A DNA stretch of 30,897 nt, taken from positions 1 through 30,897 of the IMG/VR virus record IMGVR_UViG_3300029319_000297. One strand, written 5' to 3'. This document shows, piece by piece, positions 1-8,641 of the stretch (position 1 is the stretch's first letter; each line of letters begins with the position of its first letter). The notes beneath the pieces were generated by a model that saw only the letters and a list, made by a program, of their open reading frames with translations, made no database searches and was not told the DNA's origin. Position numbers and translations under genes: made by a program. The DNA is from a virus.

Positions 1-2472
1 GGTGACATGTCAATCACCAACTCTAACTCTAACTTTGGTAACACTGCTCTTAGATCAGCAGGTTTCAAAGCAAAAGCATTCTCGAAAGATAAAGCAGCTG
101 CATTGACTCACATCATTCCACCGAAAGCACTCAACGTTATCTCTACGACTGCAACTGGAACAAGTGGTGCAAATACTATTACACTAGCAAACGACGGGTC
201 AGTCAACGGGGTCATTCAAGGAATGACAATTTCTGGAACTAACATTGCTACTGGTGCAACTGTAGGTTCAGTCAATACAAATACAAGAGTTATTACTTTA
301 AGTGCAAACAATACAGGAACAGTCAACGGGAACGTAATCTTTGGTGAAGAGACTTCTGTTAACTGGGTGAACATTGATATTCAAAGAACTAAAGTAATTA
401 ACGCTGCTCTAGCAGGTCAAGGTGGAACACCAGGCACAAGACTATACTTATATGGTTATACTGTTGAAGCATCGCCACCAACAACACGAGTACAGGGTTT
501 CACAGTTGGTGCAAGACAAGACGGAACTGGTGCAAGTGCAGTTGCAGATAAGTTAAATTGTTTATTGGTTGCTAATGGTGCAACTGAAGCAACTGTTCAG
601 ACTGCAAGCATCACACCTTTTGGACCTAGTGTATCTGGTGTGGCAGCAGGTGCAGCAGGATCTCCTATTCAGTATGACAGCACAACATATACAATCAATG
701 GTGTAGCAAATACAGTCGGTGGATGGTATCTATCAGTCAGTTCAACTAGCAATGAAATCTATACTACATTATCAACGAATACACAATACAACACTGTAAA
801 CTTCACACCTACAACATTCTTGAAGAGGATCCCCGATCCAAGAGACTTACAAGATAGAACTTATCGTGTAAGACTTGTAATTGATAAGGACAAATCTAAT
901 CCTTTACCTAGAGATCCTATCTCTGGTTTCGTGATGCAACCTTTGAATAGTGATACTACATCATATAACTTAGGAAAATGCTTCTACATTTATGATATTG
1001 AAGTTGTTCAAGCATTTGAAAGAGGTGTCAATGATGGTATATACTACTTAACTCTTTTATGTGGATCTATTACACCTTCAACTTCTAACTTTAATGATAG
1101 AAAGTTCAGTCAGAATGTAAACGAAGTTTATCCTACATTTGATAGAGATAATCCAGTTGCTGATCCTCTTGCTGCTATATCTGTTGCTGATAATGTTACT
1201 ATCGGTCTTGTAAATGCAACTGATGGAGCAACTCCAACACCTGCAAAAGATCCAAAGAGATCTATTACTAAAGAAGGAATACAATTCTTACTGACTGATA
1301 CTGGATGGACACAACCAGGTACAACTCCAAACTATGATTCTATCAACAATAGACTATCTGGTGTTGAATTGACAGCACGAGCAGGTGATGAAGAGACAAG
1401 AAAGATTAATATTAGAGAGACTAATGATGGAAATGTAGCACCTATCAACGTAGAGTTTAGACGACATTCTATTCTAAGATCTGGTAACCATACGTTTGAA
1501 TATCTTGGTTTTGGTCCAGGTAACTACTCAACTGCATTCCCTCAAACACAGGTAGAGACTTTAAGTCAAGAGCAGATTAGATTCTCACAGTCTATTAAAG
1601 AAGAAGGAGGAGTTTCTTTCTACTCAGGTCTTAACTCAAATGGTGACCTGTTTATTGGTAACCAAGTTATCAACCCTGTTACAGGTCAGATTACTAACGA
1701 AGATATTGCACAGTTAAATGTTATTGGTGAAGAAAATACAACCATTGAAACTTTCTCTGAGGTTGTTCTGACTGATAAGTTGACTGTAATTGGTGGTGCA
1801 TCAAACCAGTTAGAATCTATCTTTGCAGGTCCTGTTACATTCCAAGGACTAACAACTTTCACTAATAATCTTCAAGCGAAGAAGATTACATACTTCAACC
1901 AAGATGGTACTGTTCTAAAACAAACATTACTAGCACCCGAAGATGCGAGTGGACTACCAAGTTTCGCAGGTATTACAGGATATGATACACCTGGCGATGG
2001 AGATATTGTTTACAATATTAACTGGACACCTGGTAAATCTCTTGGTTGGATATATTATGGTGGAAACTGGAAAGAGTTTGGTCTAACAGATACAGGTGAA
2101 ATTAATGTTGCGACAGATGGCACAGGACATATCGGTCTTGGTGTTGCACCTGATTCAACTTATAGAATTAAGACTAATGGATCTGCATATATTGATGGTG
2201 ACTTAGTTGTAACTGGACGTGGTGGTGTATCTGCTAGTAAGTATATAACTAAAACATATACAGGTGATGGTTCAACACTCACCTTTGCAGTATCAACTTA
2301 CTCTGGTGGTATTCAGCATACTGATGATTCACTTCTAGTATTCTTAAATGGTGTTGCACAAATTGCTGGCACCAACTATACAGTCGATTCTGGTGGTGCT
2401 AACGTAGTATTCTCTTCTGGAGATGCTCCACAATCTACAGATACGATTCATATCCTTGAATTACCTATCTAA
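1..2472 (+). CDS. Large virion structural protein, 3' part (tail fibre/baseplate type)
   Basis: The reading frame is open from base 1, with two codons before the first ATG at position 7. The gene therefore probably continues upstream and the Met at 7 may be internal. The protein is rich in Gly, Thr, Asn and Ser with no transmembrane segment. A stretch around residues 485-510 (RRHSILRSGNHTFEYLGFG) is, from memory of the family, typical of the very long virion proteins of marine T4-like phages. The last ~75 residues (TYTGDGSTLTF to the end) look like a beta-rich fibre end domain. It heads the fibre gene run, and a late-promoter-like sequence overlaps its stop codon. Virion location is confident; the exact part (baseplate wedge or fibre) is inference. 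Confidence 0.8.
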   Translation, partial: GDMSITNSNSNFGNTALRSAGFKAKAFSKDKAAALTHIIPPKALNVISTTATGTSGANTITLANDGSVNGVIQGMTISGTNIATGATVGSVNTNTRVITLSANNTGTVNGNVIFGEETSVNWVNIDIQRTKVINAALAGQGGTPGTRLYLYGYTVEASPPTTRVQGFTVGARQDGTGASAVADKLNCLLVANGATEATVQTASITPFGPSVSGVAAGAAGSPIQYDSTTYTINGVANTVGGWYLSVSSTSNEIYTTLSTNTQYNTVNFTPTTFLKRIPDPRDLQDRTYRVRLVIDKDKSNPLPRDPISGFVMQPLNSDTTSYNLGKCFYIYDIEVVQAFERGVNDGIYYLTLLCGSITPSTSNFNDRKFSQNVNEVYPTFDRDNPVADPLAAISVADNVTIGLVNATDGATPTPAKDPKRSITKEGIQFLLTDTGWTQPGTTPNYDSINNRLSGVELTARAGDEETRKINIRETNDGNVAPINVEFRRHSILRSGNHTFEYLGFGPGNYSTAFPQTQVETLSQEQIRFSQSIKEEGGVSFYSGLNSNGDLFIGNQVINPVTGQITNEDIAQLNVIGEENTTIETFSEVVLTDKLTVIGGASNQLESIFAGPVTFQGLTTFTNNLQAKKITYFNQDGTVLKQTLLAPEDASGLPSFAGITGYDTPGDGDIVYNINWTPGKSLGWIYYGGNWKEFGLTDTGEINVATDGTGHIGLGVAPDSTYRIKTNGSAYIDGDLVVTGRGGVSASKYITKTYTGDGSTLTFAVSTYSGGIQHTDDSLLVFLNGVAQIAGTNYTVDSGGANVVFSSGDAPQSTDTIHILELPI

Positions 2473-2475
2473 ATA
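2468..2475 (+). promoter_or_regulatory. Candidate T4-type late promoter (TCTAAATA)
   Basis: TCTAAATA matches the T4 late box TATAAATA at 7 of 8 positions. It lies 22 nt before the ATG at 2498, nearly the same spacing as the perfect box at 5666-5673. It overlaps the stop codon of the preceding structural gene. Confidence 0.4.
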
Positions 2476-2497
2476 ATACGGAGGATTGTATTAACCA

Positions 2498-2914
2498 ATG
2501 GCAATTACTAAGATTAGTGGCAATCAGATTGCCGACTCTACTCAAGCAATTATAACAACATTAAATTTCCTCAATACGAACAGTGTATTGAGGATACCTT
2601 CAGGTACGACAGCACAAAGACCTACTGGTGTTTCTGTTGGAACTCTGAGATTTAACACGTCTCTAGATTCTGCTGAAATCTACAAGGCAGATGATGGAAC
2701 TGGATCTGCAGGTTGGGCAAACGTTGCAGGTGGAGGACCAGCACTGGGAGAAAATAGTGTTATAAGAACAAACCAAACTACAATTTCTGAAAATATTACA
2801 ATAGGAACTACTGCTGGTGCTGAATTTGCTAATGGCATGAGTTCAGGTCCTATTACTATCGCGAATGGATATACAATAACTATCGAGTCCACTGGGAGTT
2901 GGAGTGTTGTATAA
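2498..2914 (+). CDS. Small tail-fibre protein with adaptor motif
   Basis: This 138-residue protein carries the module shared by most fibre genes here, around residues 34-75: IPSGTTAQRP, then GTLRFNTSLDSAEIYK and a Trp (GWANV). Its C-terminal part is Thr/Ser/Gly-rich and probably beta-structured. A GGAGG ribosome-binding site at 2480-2484 precedes the ATG, though with a long 13-nt gap. The stop TAA overlaps the next ATG (TAATG), so the two genes are likely translationally coupled. A fibre or fibre-accessory role rests on composition and neighbours. Confidence 0.7.
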   Translation: MAITKISGNQIADSTQAIITTLNFLNTNSVLRIPSGTTAQRPTGVSVGTLRFNTSLDSAEIYKADDGTGSAGWANVAGGGPALGENSVIRTNQTTISENITIGTTAGAEFANGMSSGPITIANGYTITIESTGSWSVV

Positions 2915-3147
2915 TGGAACTCAGAGTCGCAAATTTAGTAGGTAATTCTCCAAACTTCAGAGTTACTATAGAGGACACTTTGGTTGTCAGAGGTTTATTT
3001 AATATAAGTCAGCAGTCATATATGCCAACTCCTTCAGGTACAGGAGCACAGAGACCCATAAAATCTGCTGAAGCGTCCTTATATTTCAATACAGAAGAGA
3101 ATAAAATGCAAATGTATGCTAATGGTGAGTGGAGGAATCTTAATTAA
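2914..3147 (+). CDS. Small fibre-associated protein with adaptor motif
   Basis: The 77-residue protein begins MELRVANLVG. The ATG at 2914 is preferred over an upstream TTG because it overlaps the previous stop as TAATG. It has the same motif as its neighbours: TPSGTGAQRP, then SLYFNTEENKMQMYANGEW near the C-terminus, and almost nothing after it. It may therefore be the adaptor alone, without a distal domain. Its stop TAA overlaps the next ATG in turn. Confidence 0.7.
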   Translation: MELRVANLVGNSPNFRVTIEDTLVVRGLFNISQQSYMPTPSGTGAQRPIKSAEASLYFNTEENKMQMYANGEWRNLN

Positions 3148-4118
3148 TGAGTCAACTTAAAGTCGGTAAGTTAAAAGGAATTGGTGCTTCTCTTAATCAG
3201 GTAAGCGTCCCACCTGGTAATGATCTTAGGATCGGGACAGAGGGTTGTATTGACATGAGAAATACGGGTGCATTACAATTACCAACGGGAAATACTGCTG
3301 GCAGACCTGCATCACCTCAAGCAGGTTACATGAGATATAATACACAGTTAAACAAACTTGAATTCTATAGTGGAAGTGAATGGATACTACTTGGTGGTCC
3401 TCCATTTACTTTATATGAAAATGCTGATCTCGCTTCTTTTGCTGTTTATATGCAAGCACGAAAAACTAATTGGGCTGGAAGCGGTACTAACTACGCATAT
3501 GAAACAGATTCTAGTGATGATAGAATTGGCGATGCTCAGTCTGATATGTATGACAATGGTAACTATACACAGGTCAGAGAAAATGGGAGTGGAAGTAGTA
3601 ATATTGGATATAGTAGTGTAGTTCCTAATTCTTATGGTACTATTAAATATATTCCACTTGGATATTCTTGGCCACTGGTTGCAATCGCAGTTGCTCCTAG
3701 TGATACAAGCACTAGATATGGTTGGTCAAGAAGTGGTAACCTAGGTGCTGATGGTGGTGGAGGATCACCAAATGCTATAACGGTATATAACAATGCTACA
3801 GTCAGTGGATTCAGTCCAGTTTATGCATGGTTGGTAAACAAAGCATATAATCAGAATAGTGATCCAGGTGTTATGCACTTATATTGCACTGTTGGTGCTA
3901 GTGCTTGGCAGAGTGTTGTTTCTAATGGATCTACAGTTCAGAGTTTCTCTAGTTCATCTGACAATGATTACTCTCAATATGAAACAACATCAACAAACTG
4001 TTTTGTTTGGACAGCTCTAGTATCTAATGGTCAGACTGTAGGACAAATCACTGTCAGTCAGGCACAAACTTTTGTAAATAATTTCTTGAATGATGCAAGA
4101 ACACATTTCGGATTGTAA
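3147..4118 (+). CDS. Tail-fibre protein, paralogue A
   Basis: The 323-residue protein has an N-terminal adaptor (MSQLKVGKLKG; then LPTGNTAGRP and GYMRYNTQLNKLEFYSGSEW, about residues 48-80) joined to a ~240-residue C-terminal domain. That domain is shared with the next gene, including ETDSSDDR, DAQSDMYD, LGYSWPLVAIAVAP, YGWSRSGNLGAD, NSDPGVMHLYC and FVWTALVSNGQTVG. The pair looks like a tandem duplication followed by divergence. The C-terminal domain is a candidate receptor-binding head, which is inference; I do not recognise its family. Confidence 0.75.
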   Translation: MSQLKVGKLKGIGASLNQVSVPPGNDLRIGTEGCIDMRNTGALQLPTGNTAGRPASPQAGYMRYNTQLNKLEFYSGSEWILLGGPPFTLYENADLASFAVYMQARKTNWAGSGTNYAYETDSSDDRIGDAQSDMYDNGNYTQVRENGSGSSNIGYSSVVPNSYGTIKYIPLGYSWPLVAIAVAPSDTSTRYGWSRSGNLGADGGGGSPNAITVYNNATVSGFSPVYAWLVNKAYNQNSDPGVMHLYCTVGASAWQSVVSNGSTVQSFSSSSDNDYSQYETTSTNCFVWTALVSNGQTVGQITVSQAQTFVNNFLNDARTHFGL

Positions 4119-4120
4119 CT

Positions 4121-5110
4121 ATGAGTAATGTTAAAGTAGATTCAATTAAAGGACACGATCCCACATTTGAGATCGAAATGGATACGAACGCTAACTTAAA
4201 TGTTAATGGTTCACTGTCTGTTAGTGGTTTTGATTCTCAAATAGCAATTCCAAAAGGCACAACAGGAGAGAGACCCTCTAGTCCTAGTGCAGGTATGATT
4301 AGATTTAATACCACTGATGATCTTTTTGAAGTATATAATGGTTCTGGGTGGGAACAATTTGGAGTAGCTACTGGTAGTTCTAGTTCTAATCTTAAGACTT
4401 TCAACTTATACGATAACAGTGGTTTTGATGCGTTTATTAGTCACATGTCAAGTCAAAAAACTACTTGGGCAGCAAGTGGCACGAACTATCAATATGAAAC
4501 GGATGCTAGTGATGATAGAATTAATGATGCTCAATCTGATATGTATGACGGTGGTAACTACACTCAGGTAAGAAAAAATGGAAGTGCAAGTGGAAATATA
4601 GGATACAACAGTGGTCGTAGTACATATTCAGATATTAAATATCAAGGACTTGGATATTCTTGGCCACTGGTTGCGATTGCAGTTGCTCCAAAAGATACGA
4701 CTACTACATATGGTTGGTCAAGAAGTGGTAACTTAGGTGCTGACAATGGTGGAGGAACACCGAACTCAATTACAGTATATGCTAATGCTAGTGTTGCAGG
4801 TTTTGATAAGGTTAACGCATGGTTAGTAAACAAAGCATGGAATCAGAACTCAGATCCAGGCGTTATGCACTTATATTGTTCTGTTAGTAGTTCTAGATGG
4901 AGTGGAGATATTACTGATGGTTTTGCAACTGTTGATTATGCTTCTAATTCCGATAATGATTACTCTCAATACCAAGCAACAGTAATTAACGGTTTTGTTT
5001 GGACAGCTCTAGTATCTAACGGTCAAACTGTAGGTACTATCAGTGCTTCTCAAGCACAAACATTTGTAGACAATTTCTTAACTTCTGCAGCAGCACACTT
5101 AGGTTTCTAA
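4121..5110 (+). CDS. Tail-fibre protein, paralogue B
   Basis: The 329-residue paralogue of the preceding protein has adaptor residues about 45-85 (IPKGTTGERP, GMIRFNTTDDLFEVYNGSGW). Its C-terminal domain is strongly similar, with the same anchors (ETDASDDR, DAQSDMYD, YSWPLVAIAVAP, YGWSRSGNLGAD, NSDPGVMHLYC, FVWTALVSNGQTVG). Differences concentrate between these anchors, as expected if exposed loops vary while the scaffold is kept. It starts two bases after the previous stop. Confidence 0.75.
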   Translation: MSNVKVDSIKGHDPTFEIEMDTNANLNVNGSLSVSGFDSQIAIPKGTTGERPSSPSAGMIRFNTTDDLFEVYNGSGWEQFGVATGSSSSNLKTFNLYDNSGFDAFISHMSSQKTTWAASGTNYQYETDASDDRINDAQSDMYDGGNYTQVRKNGSASGNIGYNSGRSTYSDIKYQGLGYSWPLVAIAVAPKDTTTTYGWSRSGNLGADNGGGTPNSITVYANASVAGFDKVNAWLVNKAWNQNSDPGVMHLYCSVSSSRWSGDITDGFATVDYASNSDNDYSQYQATVINGFVWTALVSNGQTVGTISASQAQTFVDNFLTSAAAHLGF

Positions 5111-5112
5111 TT

Positions 5113-5670
5113 TTGTTTTATCATGAAAATGTGTTGCCCGAATTTAGGGCAACTGAACTATACAAATATCTCCTAGACTCCTCTTGGACATGGGGGTATC
5201 GCAGTCATAAATCTCAGATGAGAAGAAGCATACCTAAGTGGTCTATCTTTTTTGGCGGACCTACCAAGGAAGGACAACCTTGTTATGACTGTGAGGGTGA
5301 ACTTAGTGGAGTAATACTTGATGTATGGAAAGACATCAAACCTTACTTAGATTCAGAAGATGTTTTAGTTCGTTGCTATGCAAATGCTCAAACATGTGGT
5401 CAAGATCAAAGATTACATACTGATGACTCCACAGACACAAGTAAAACTATAATTGTATATGTGAATGAATCTTGGAACGCTGATTGGGGAGGAGAAACTA
5501 TTATTTGGGATAGTGAAAGGAGATTGATAACTCATTCAGTATTACCTAAATTTAGATCTGTCTTAGGTTTTCCTGGTTACGCTTGGCACGGAGTTAGATC
5601 AGTCAGTCAATATTGCGATTCTCTTAGAATGACTTTAATGTTTAAAACTAGACATAAAAAAGATATATAA
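5113..5670 (+). CDS. 2OG-Fe(II) oxygenase, prolyl-4-hydroxylase type
   Basis: The 185-residue protein contains H102-x-D104 (LHTDD), WGGET around 125-129, a distal H159 (AWHGV) and R172. This is the full Fe(II) and 2-oxoglutarate ligand set of the prolyl-4-hydroxylase-like fold. Family members hydroxylate a substrate side chain while decarboxylating 2-oxoglutarate with O2; the substrate here is unknown. The start is the TTG at 5113, since the N-terminal FYHENVLPEF segment fits the family and no in-frame ATG precedes it. It lies between fibre genes, away from the main oxygenase block, which suggests a virion substrate (inference). A late promoter overlaps its stop. Confidence 0.85.
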   Translation: MFYHENVLPEFRATELYKYLLDSSWTWGYRSHKSQMRRSIPKWSIFFGGPTKEGQPCYDCEGELSGVILDVWKDIKPYLDSEDVLVRCYANAQTCGQDQRLHTDDSTDTSKTIIVYVNESWNADWGGETIIWDSERRLITHSVLPKFRSVLGFPGYAWHGVRSVSQYCDSLRMTLMFKTRHKKDI

Positions 5671-5673
5671 ATA
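5666..5673 (+). promoter_or_regulatory. T4-type late promoter (TATAAATA)
   Basis: An exact TATAAATA overlaps the stop of the oxygenase gene and lies 21 nt before the ATG at 5695. It fits a gp55-type late promoter and would drive the downstream fibre genes and possibly the oxygenase block. Confidence 0.65.
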
Positions 5674-5694
5674 AAACAGGATTACTTATCTAAA

Positions 5695-5877
5695 ATGGCA
5701 TCTGGAAGATTAAACGTAGAAACTTGTGAACCAACGGTTCAAATTAACTTACCAGTATTTCCCCAATGGGATTTACCGAAAGGTGAGGTAGGTTCTGTAA
5801 TCTATGTTCTCGACCGCATAAATAGAGGAGGACTAAGATTTTATGGTCCTAAAGATGGTGTCAATCAATGGAATTAA
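5695..5877 (+). CDS. Small fibre-associated protein
   Basis: The 60-residue protein (MASGRLNVETCEP) ends in GGLRFYGPKDGVNQWN, resembling the end of the adaptor motif (RFNT...W) of the neighbouring fibre genes. No transmembrane segment or catalytic motif is visible. It follows an exact late promoter and is separated from the glycine-rich gene by six bases. A virion or assembly role is likely from context only. Confidence 0.6.
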   Translation: MASGRLNVETCEPTVQINLPVFPQWDLPKGEVGSVIYVLDRINRGGLRFYGPKDGVNQWN

Positions 5878-5883
5878 TTTAAC

Positions 5884-6936
5884 ATGTCACAACTAAATGC
5901 TGGTACACTCAATGTTACCAACACATTAAAACTTCCTAATTACACTACGTCAGGTCGTAACGCATTAAGTCCTTCAGTTGGAACTATGATTTTCAACACA
6001 ACGGACTCGATAGTTGAGATTTGGAATGGTTCAGAGTGGGCACCTGCAGGTGGAGCAAGTGAAACATTTATTGTTGCATCTGGAGGAACAATTACAGAAT
6101 CAGGTAATTATAAGATTCATACATTCAACAGTAGTGGTGCAAACTTTACGGTATCGCAGATTGCATCTGACGCTGCTAATAATAATGTTGAGTATCTCAT
6201 TGTCGCTGGTGGCGGTGGCGGTGGTGGATTTGGAAGTGGTCTAAATGGAAACTTCGGGTCTGCTGGTGGAGGAGGAGCAGGTGGTTTAGTTCACTCTGGT
6301 GGATATAACTTCCCTGTTGCTGTTCAAACATACACAGTTAATGTCGGTGGTGGTGGAACTGGCGGTACTGGAAATGGTATGGGTGCTGATGGAGGTGGAA
6401 GTCAGTTCGGTTCTATATCTGCAACAGGTGGTGGAGGTGGAGCTCAGCAAGACCAAAACGGAAGACCTGGTGGGTCAGGTGGAGGAAACGGAACTGATGG
6501 AGATGGTTGGAATGAACCTGCAGGATCTGGTGTACCAGGTCAAGGATATCCTGGCGGTAAAGGTGGTTCATCTCAAAACGCAACCTCTGGTGGAGGTGGT
6601 GGTGCAAACCAAGCAGGAGAAAACGGATATAACAGACCAAATAGTAGACCTGCACAGGGAGGAGACGGAAAATCTATTGATATCACTGGTTCTCCTACAA
6701 CATATGCAGGTGGTGGCGGTGGAGCGAACTATCCAGGTGGTCCTCATAACCCAGAGGGCGGTGCTGGTGGCGGTGGTCCTGGTGCTACTAACCCCAATGG
6801 TAATGGAACCAATGGCACTGACGGTTTAGGCGGTGGTGGAGGAGGTTCTGCTGACCAAGATCCTCGTAACTATCCAGAACCTAAAGGTGGTAATGGTGGA
6901 TCTGGTGTTGTAATCATTAAATATAAATTCCAGTAA
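5884..6936 (+). CDS. Glycine-rich tail-fibre adhesin-like protein
   Basis: The 350-residue protein has an adaptor at residues ~15-58 (LPNYTTSGR, GTMIFNTTDSIVEIWNGSEW). After a short linker, glycine runs occupy about residues 102-345 (VAGGGGGGGFGSG, GGGGTGGTG, GGGGGAQQ, GGGGGGSADQ), ending GGSGVVIIKYKFQ. Such Gly blocks separated by variable loops recall the poly-glycine sandwich of T-even gp38 adhesins (Salmonella phage S16), where loop tips bind the host receptor. That parallel is inference from composition. The last codons contain TATAAATT, a weak late-promoter-like match. It is a natural candidate target for the neighbouring hydroxylases. Confidence 0.75.
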   Translation: MSQLNAGTLNVTNTLKLPNYTTSGRNALSPSVGTMIFNTTDSIVEIWNGSEWAPAGGASETFIVASGGTITESGNYKIHTFNSSGANFTVSQIASDAANNNVEYLIVAGGGGGGGFGSGLNGNFGSAGGGGAGGLVHSGGYNFPVAVQTYTVNVGGGGTGGTGNGMGADGGGSQFGSISATGGGGGAQQDQNGRPGGSGGGNGTDGDGWNEPAGSGVPGQGYPGGKGGSSQNATSGGGGGANQAGENGYNRPNSRPAQGGDGKSIDITGSPTTYAGGGGGANYPGGPHNPEGGAGGGGPGATNPNGNGTNGTDGLGGGGGGSADQDPRNYPEPKGGNGGSGVVIIKYKFQ

Positions 6937-6940
6937 AATT

Positions 6941-7468
6941 ATGGCACATTTCGCAAGATTAGACAAAGACAACACTGTAATTGACATTCTCAAAGTGGAT
7001 AATGAACTTATCCTTGATGATAATGGTGTAGAGCAAGAAAGTATCGGGATACAAAAACTTCAAGTAGGTAATCCTGGTGGCATATTTGTAAAAACATCAT
7101 ACAATACAGAAGCGAACGAGCATAGAGCAGGAGGAACTCCCTTCAGAAAAAACTATGCAATGATAGGTGGTAAGTACGATGCTGTTCGTGATGCTTTCGT
7201 TGGAGAACGACTGTATCCAGAACAGACAGTGCTTGACACAGACACAATGCAATGGTATACTCCTTTTATAGGCAAGCAAGCATCTGACAATGCTGGCAAT
7301 CCAATGCCCTATGATGACAATAGTGATTATGACACTAAAGCAAAAGTCATCTTAAAAGATTGGGCATGGGATAGTAAAAACAAAACCTATGTAGGAACTG
7401 CCATTACTAAAAAAGTTGCTGTAAACTATGCATTCAATAGCTCCACTGGTAAATGGGAGGAACAGTAA
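6941..7468 (+). CDS. Conserved marine-phage virion-associated protein
   Basis: The 175-residue protein starts MAHFARLDKDNTVIDILKV and contains KTSYNTEANEHRAGGTPFRKNYAMIGGKYD (written in parts: KTSYNTEANEH and FRKNYAMIGGKYD) and DAFVGERLYPEQTVLD. I recognise this pattern from proteins next to fibre genes in marine T4-like phages; its exact role is unknown. It closes the fibre module. Only 16 bases separate it from the first gene of the oxygenase block, so the two regions may be co-transcribed. Confidence 0.65.
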   Translation: MAHFARLDKDNTVIDILKVDNELILDDNGVEQESIGIQKLQVGNPGGIFVKTSYNTEANEHRAGGTPFRKNYAMIGGKYDAVRDAFVGERLYPEQTVLDTDTMQWYTPFIGKQASDNAGNPMPYDDNSDYDTKAKVILKDWAWDSKNKTYVGTAITKKVAVNYAFNSSTGKWEEQ

Positions 7469-7484
7469 TTATTGATTCTTCATT

Positions 7485-8048
7485 ATGCTTTTTGCGTGTT
7501 TTCCAAGACCGATTTTATTTGAACCAAATATTCTAAACGAAAACCTAGAAACTTATGAGACAGATGTCAAACATGCTGTCTCTAAGGTAGGTTCAATGAG
7601 AGATTCTATGTTGAACGTAGATTCTACTCATAAACTTAGAGAAAATATTTTTGAGGTTGCTCGACTAAAAGATTTACGTCAAGCGATCTTTTTTCATGCA
7701 ACAAATTTTTTACAAGAGATAGGATATAAAAATACAGACTCATTACATTTTGAAAATGTATGGGCAAACATAAGTCATAAGGGTGACTATCTATTTCCTC
7801 ATGTACACAATGGTTCTTTACTATCTGGTGTTTACTATGTAAAATGTGACATGAAAGATAAACTTAAATTTTTTAACACACCTAGTATGTTGCCAGAACC
7901 TACAGAATATAATCAATATAATGCACAGTTCGCAGAGTATGCATGTATTCCTGGTGCATTAATGATGTTTACAAGTGATCTACTACACGGAACTGATAAA
8001 CAAATTGGTGAAGAAAAAATTGCAATTTCATTTAATATGAATTTATGA
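7485..8048 (+). CDS. Putative 2OG-Fe(II) oxygenase, H-x-H type
   Basis: The 187-residue protein resembles the family once called TIGR02466 (2OG-Fe(II)_Oxy_5). It starts MLFACFPRPILFEPN, then WANISHKGDYLFPHVHNGS, SGVYYV and PGALMMFTSDLLHGT, and ends in a final strand IAISFN. Instead of the usual H-x-D it has H106-x-H108, with distal H168. The position normally holding the 2-oxoglutarate Arg appears to be K178 (EEKIAISFN). It starts the block of twelve, and its stop overlaps the next ATG by 4 bp. Iron binding is likely; activity on 2-oxoglutarate is less certain than for H-x-D members. Confidence 0.7.
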   Translation: MLFACFPRPILFEPNILNENLETYETDVKHAVSKVGSMRDSMLNVDSTHKLRENIFEVARLKDLRQAIFFHATNFLQEIGYKNTDSLHFENVWANISHKGDYLFPHVHNGSLLSGVYYVKCDMKDKLKFFNTPSMLPEPTEYNQYNAQFAEYACIPGALMMFTSDLLHGTDKQIGEEKIAISFNMNL

Positions 8049-8641
8049 ATAGGATAGGTTTCATCGCTGGTTGGAAGATCTCAGACGAAGCATGTGATGG
8101 TCTGATTGATTTCTTTGAAGAGTCACCTGATAAGAAAGCAGGTGAAGTTGGTAAAGGTCTTGACCCAGAGTCAAAAGTATCTACAGATATTACAGTTTGC
8201 CCTAACATACCTGATAATAGAATACAAAATTACCTAGATGAATTGGGAAAGGTATGCAATGAATATACAAATCTATTTGAATGGTCATCAAAGTCTCATG
8301 CTTTATGGGGATTGAATACTAATTTCAATATTCAAAAATATAAACCGAACGAAGGTTTTTACTCATGGCATATGGAGAGAGCATCTTATAAAGATCTTAA
8401 TTCATATAGACATCTAGTCTTTATGACATATCTAAATGATGTAACAGATGGTGGACAAACAGAGTGGTATCATCAACAGGTGAAAATTCAACCAGAAAAA
8501 GGAATGACATACATTTGGCCATGTGATTGGACACATACTCATCGTGGAATACCCTCACCTACTCAAACTAAATATATTACTACTGGTTGGTACACATATC
8601 ATCTACCAGATTTTGATTATACAGAGTGGAATGGAGGTTAG
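8045..8641 (+). CDS. Putative 2OG-Fe(II) oxygenase, H-x-E type
   Basis: The 198-residue protein has FYSWHMERASY, giving H109-x-E111 as the metal pair. Further along are LVFMTYLND, DGGQTEW at about 135-141, a distal THTHRG (H164/H166) and TKYITTGWY, whose K176 sits where the 2-oxoglutarate-binding basic residue is expected. A Glu in place of Asp is tolerated in some members of this superfamily. From memory, the W-H-x-E-R pattern recurs in marine phage homologues. The ATG lies inside the end of the preceding gene (ATGA overlap). Confidence 0.75.
   Translation: MNRIGFIAGWKISDEACDGLIDFFEESPDKKAGEVGKGLDPESKVSTDITVCPNIPDNRIQNYLDELGKVCNEYTNLFEWSSKSHALWGLNTNFNIQKYKPNEGFYSWHMERASYKDLNSYRHLVFMTYLNDVTDGGQTEWYHQQVKIQPEKGMTYIWPCDWTHTHRGIPSPTQTKYITTGWYTYHLPDFDYTEWNGG

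Noticed and set aside
6299-6829. A 176-codon + strand frame inside the glycine-rich gene
   Set aside because: It is a shifted reading of repeated GGT/GGA codons (Val/Leu/Glu-rich), with no ribosome-binding site; the glycine-rich frame has a shared adaptor and a proper start.
6922-6929. TATAAATT as a late promoter before the gene at 6941
   Set aside because: It lies within the last codons of the glycine-rich gene and would leave only about five bases of leader; kept as a possibility but not annotated.
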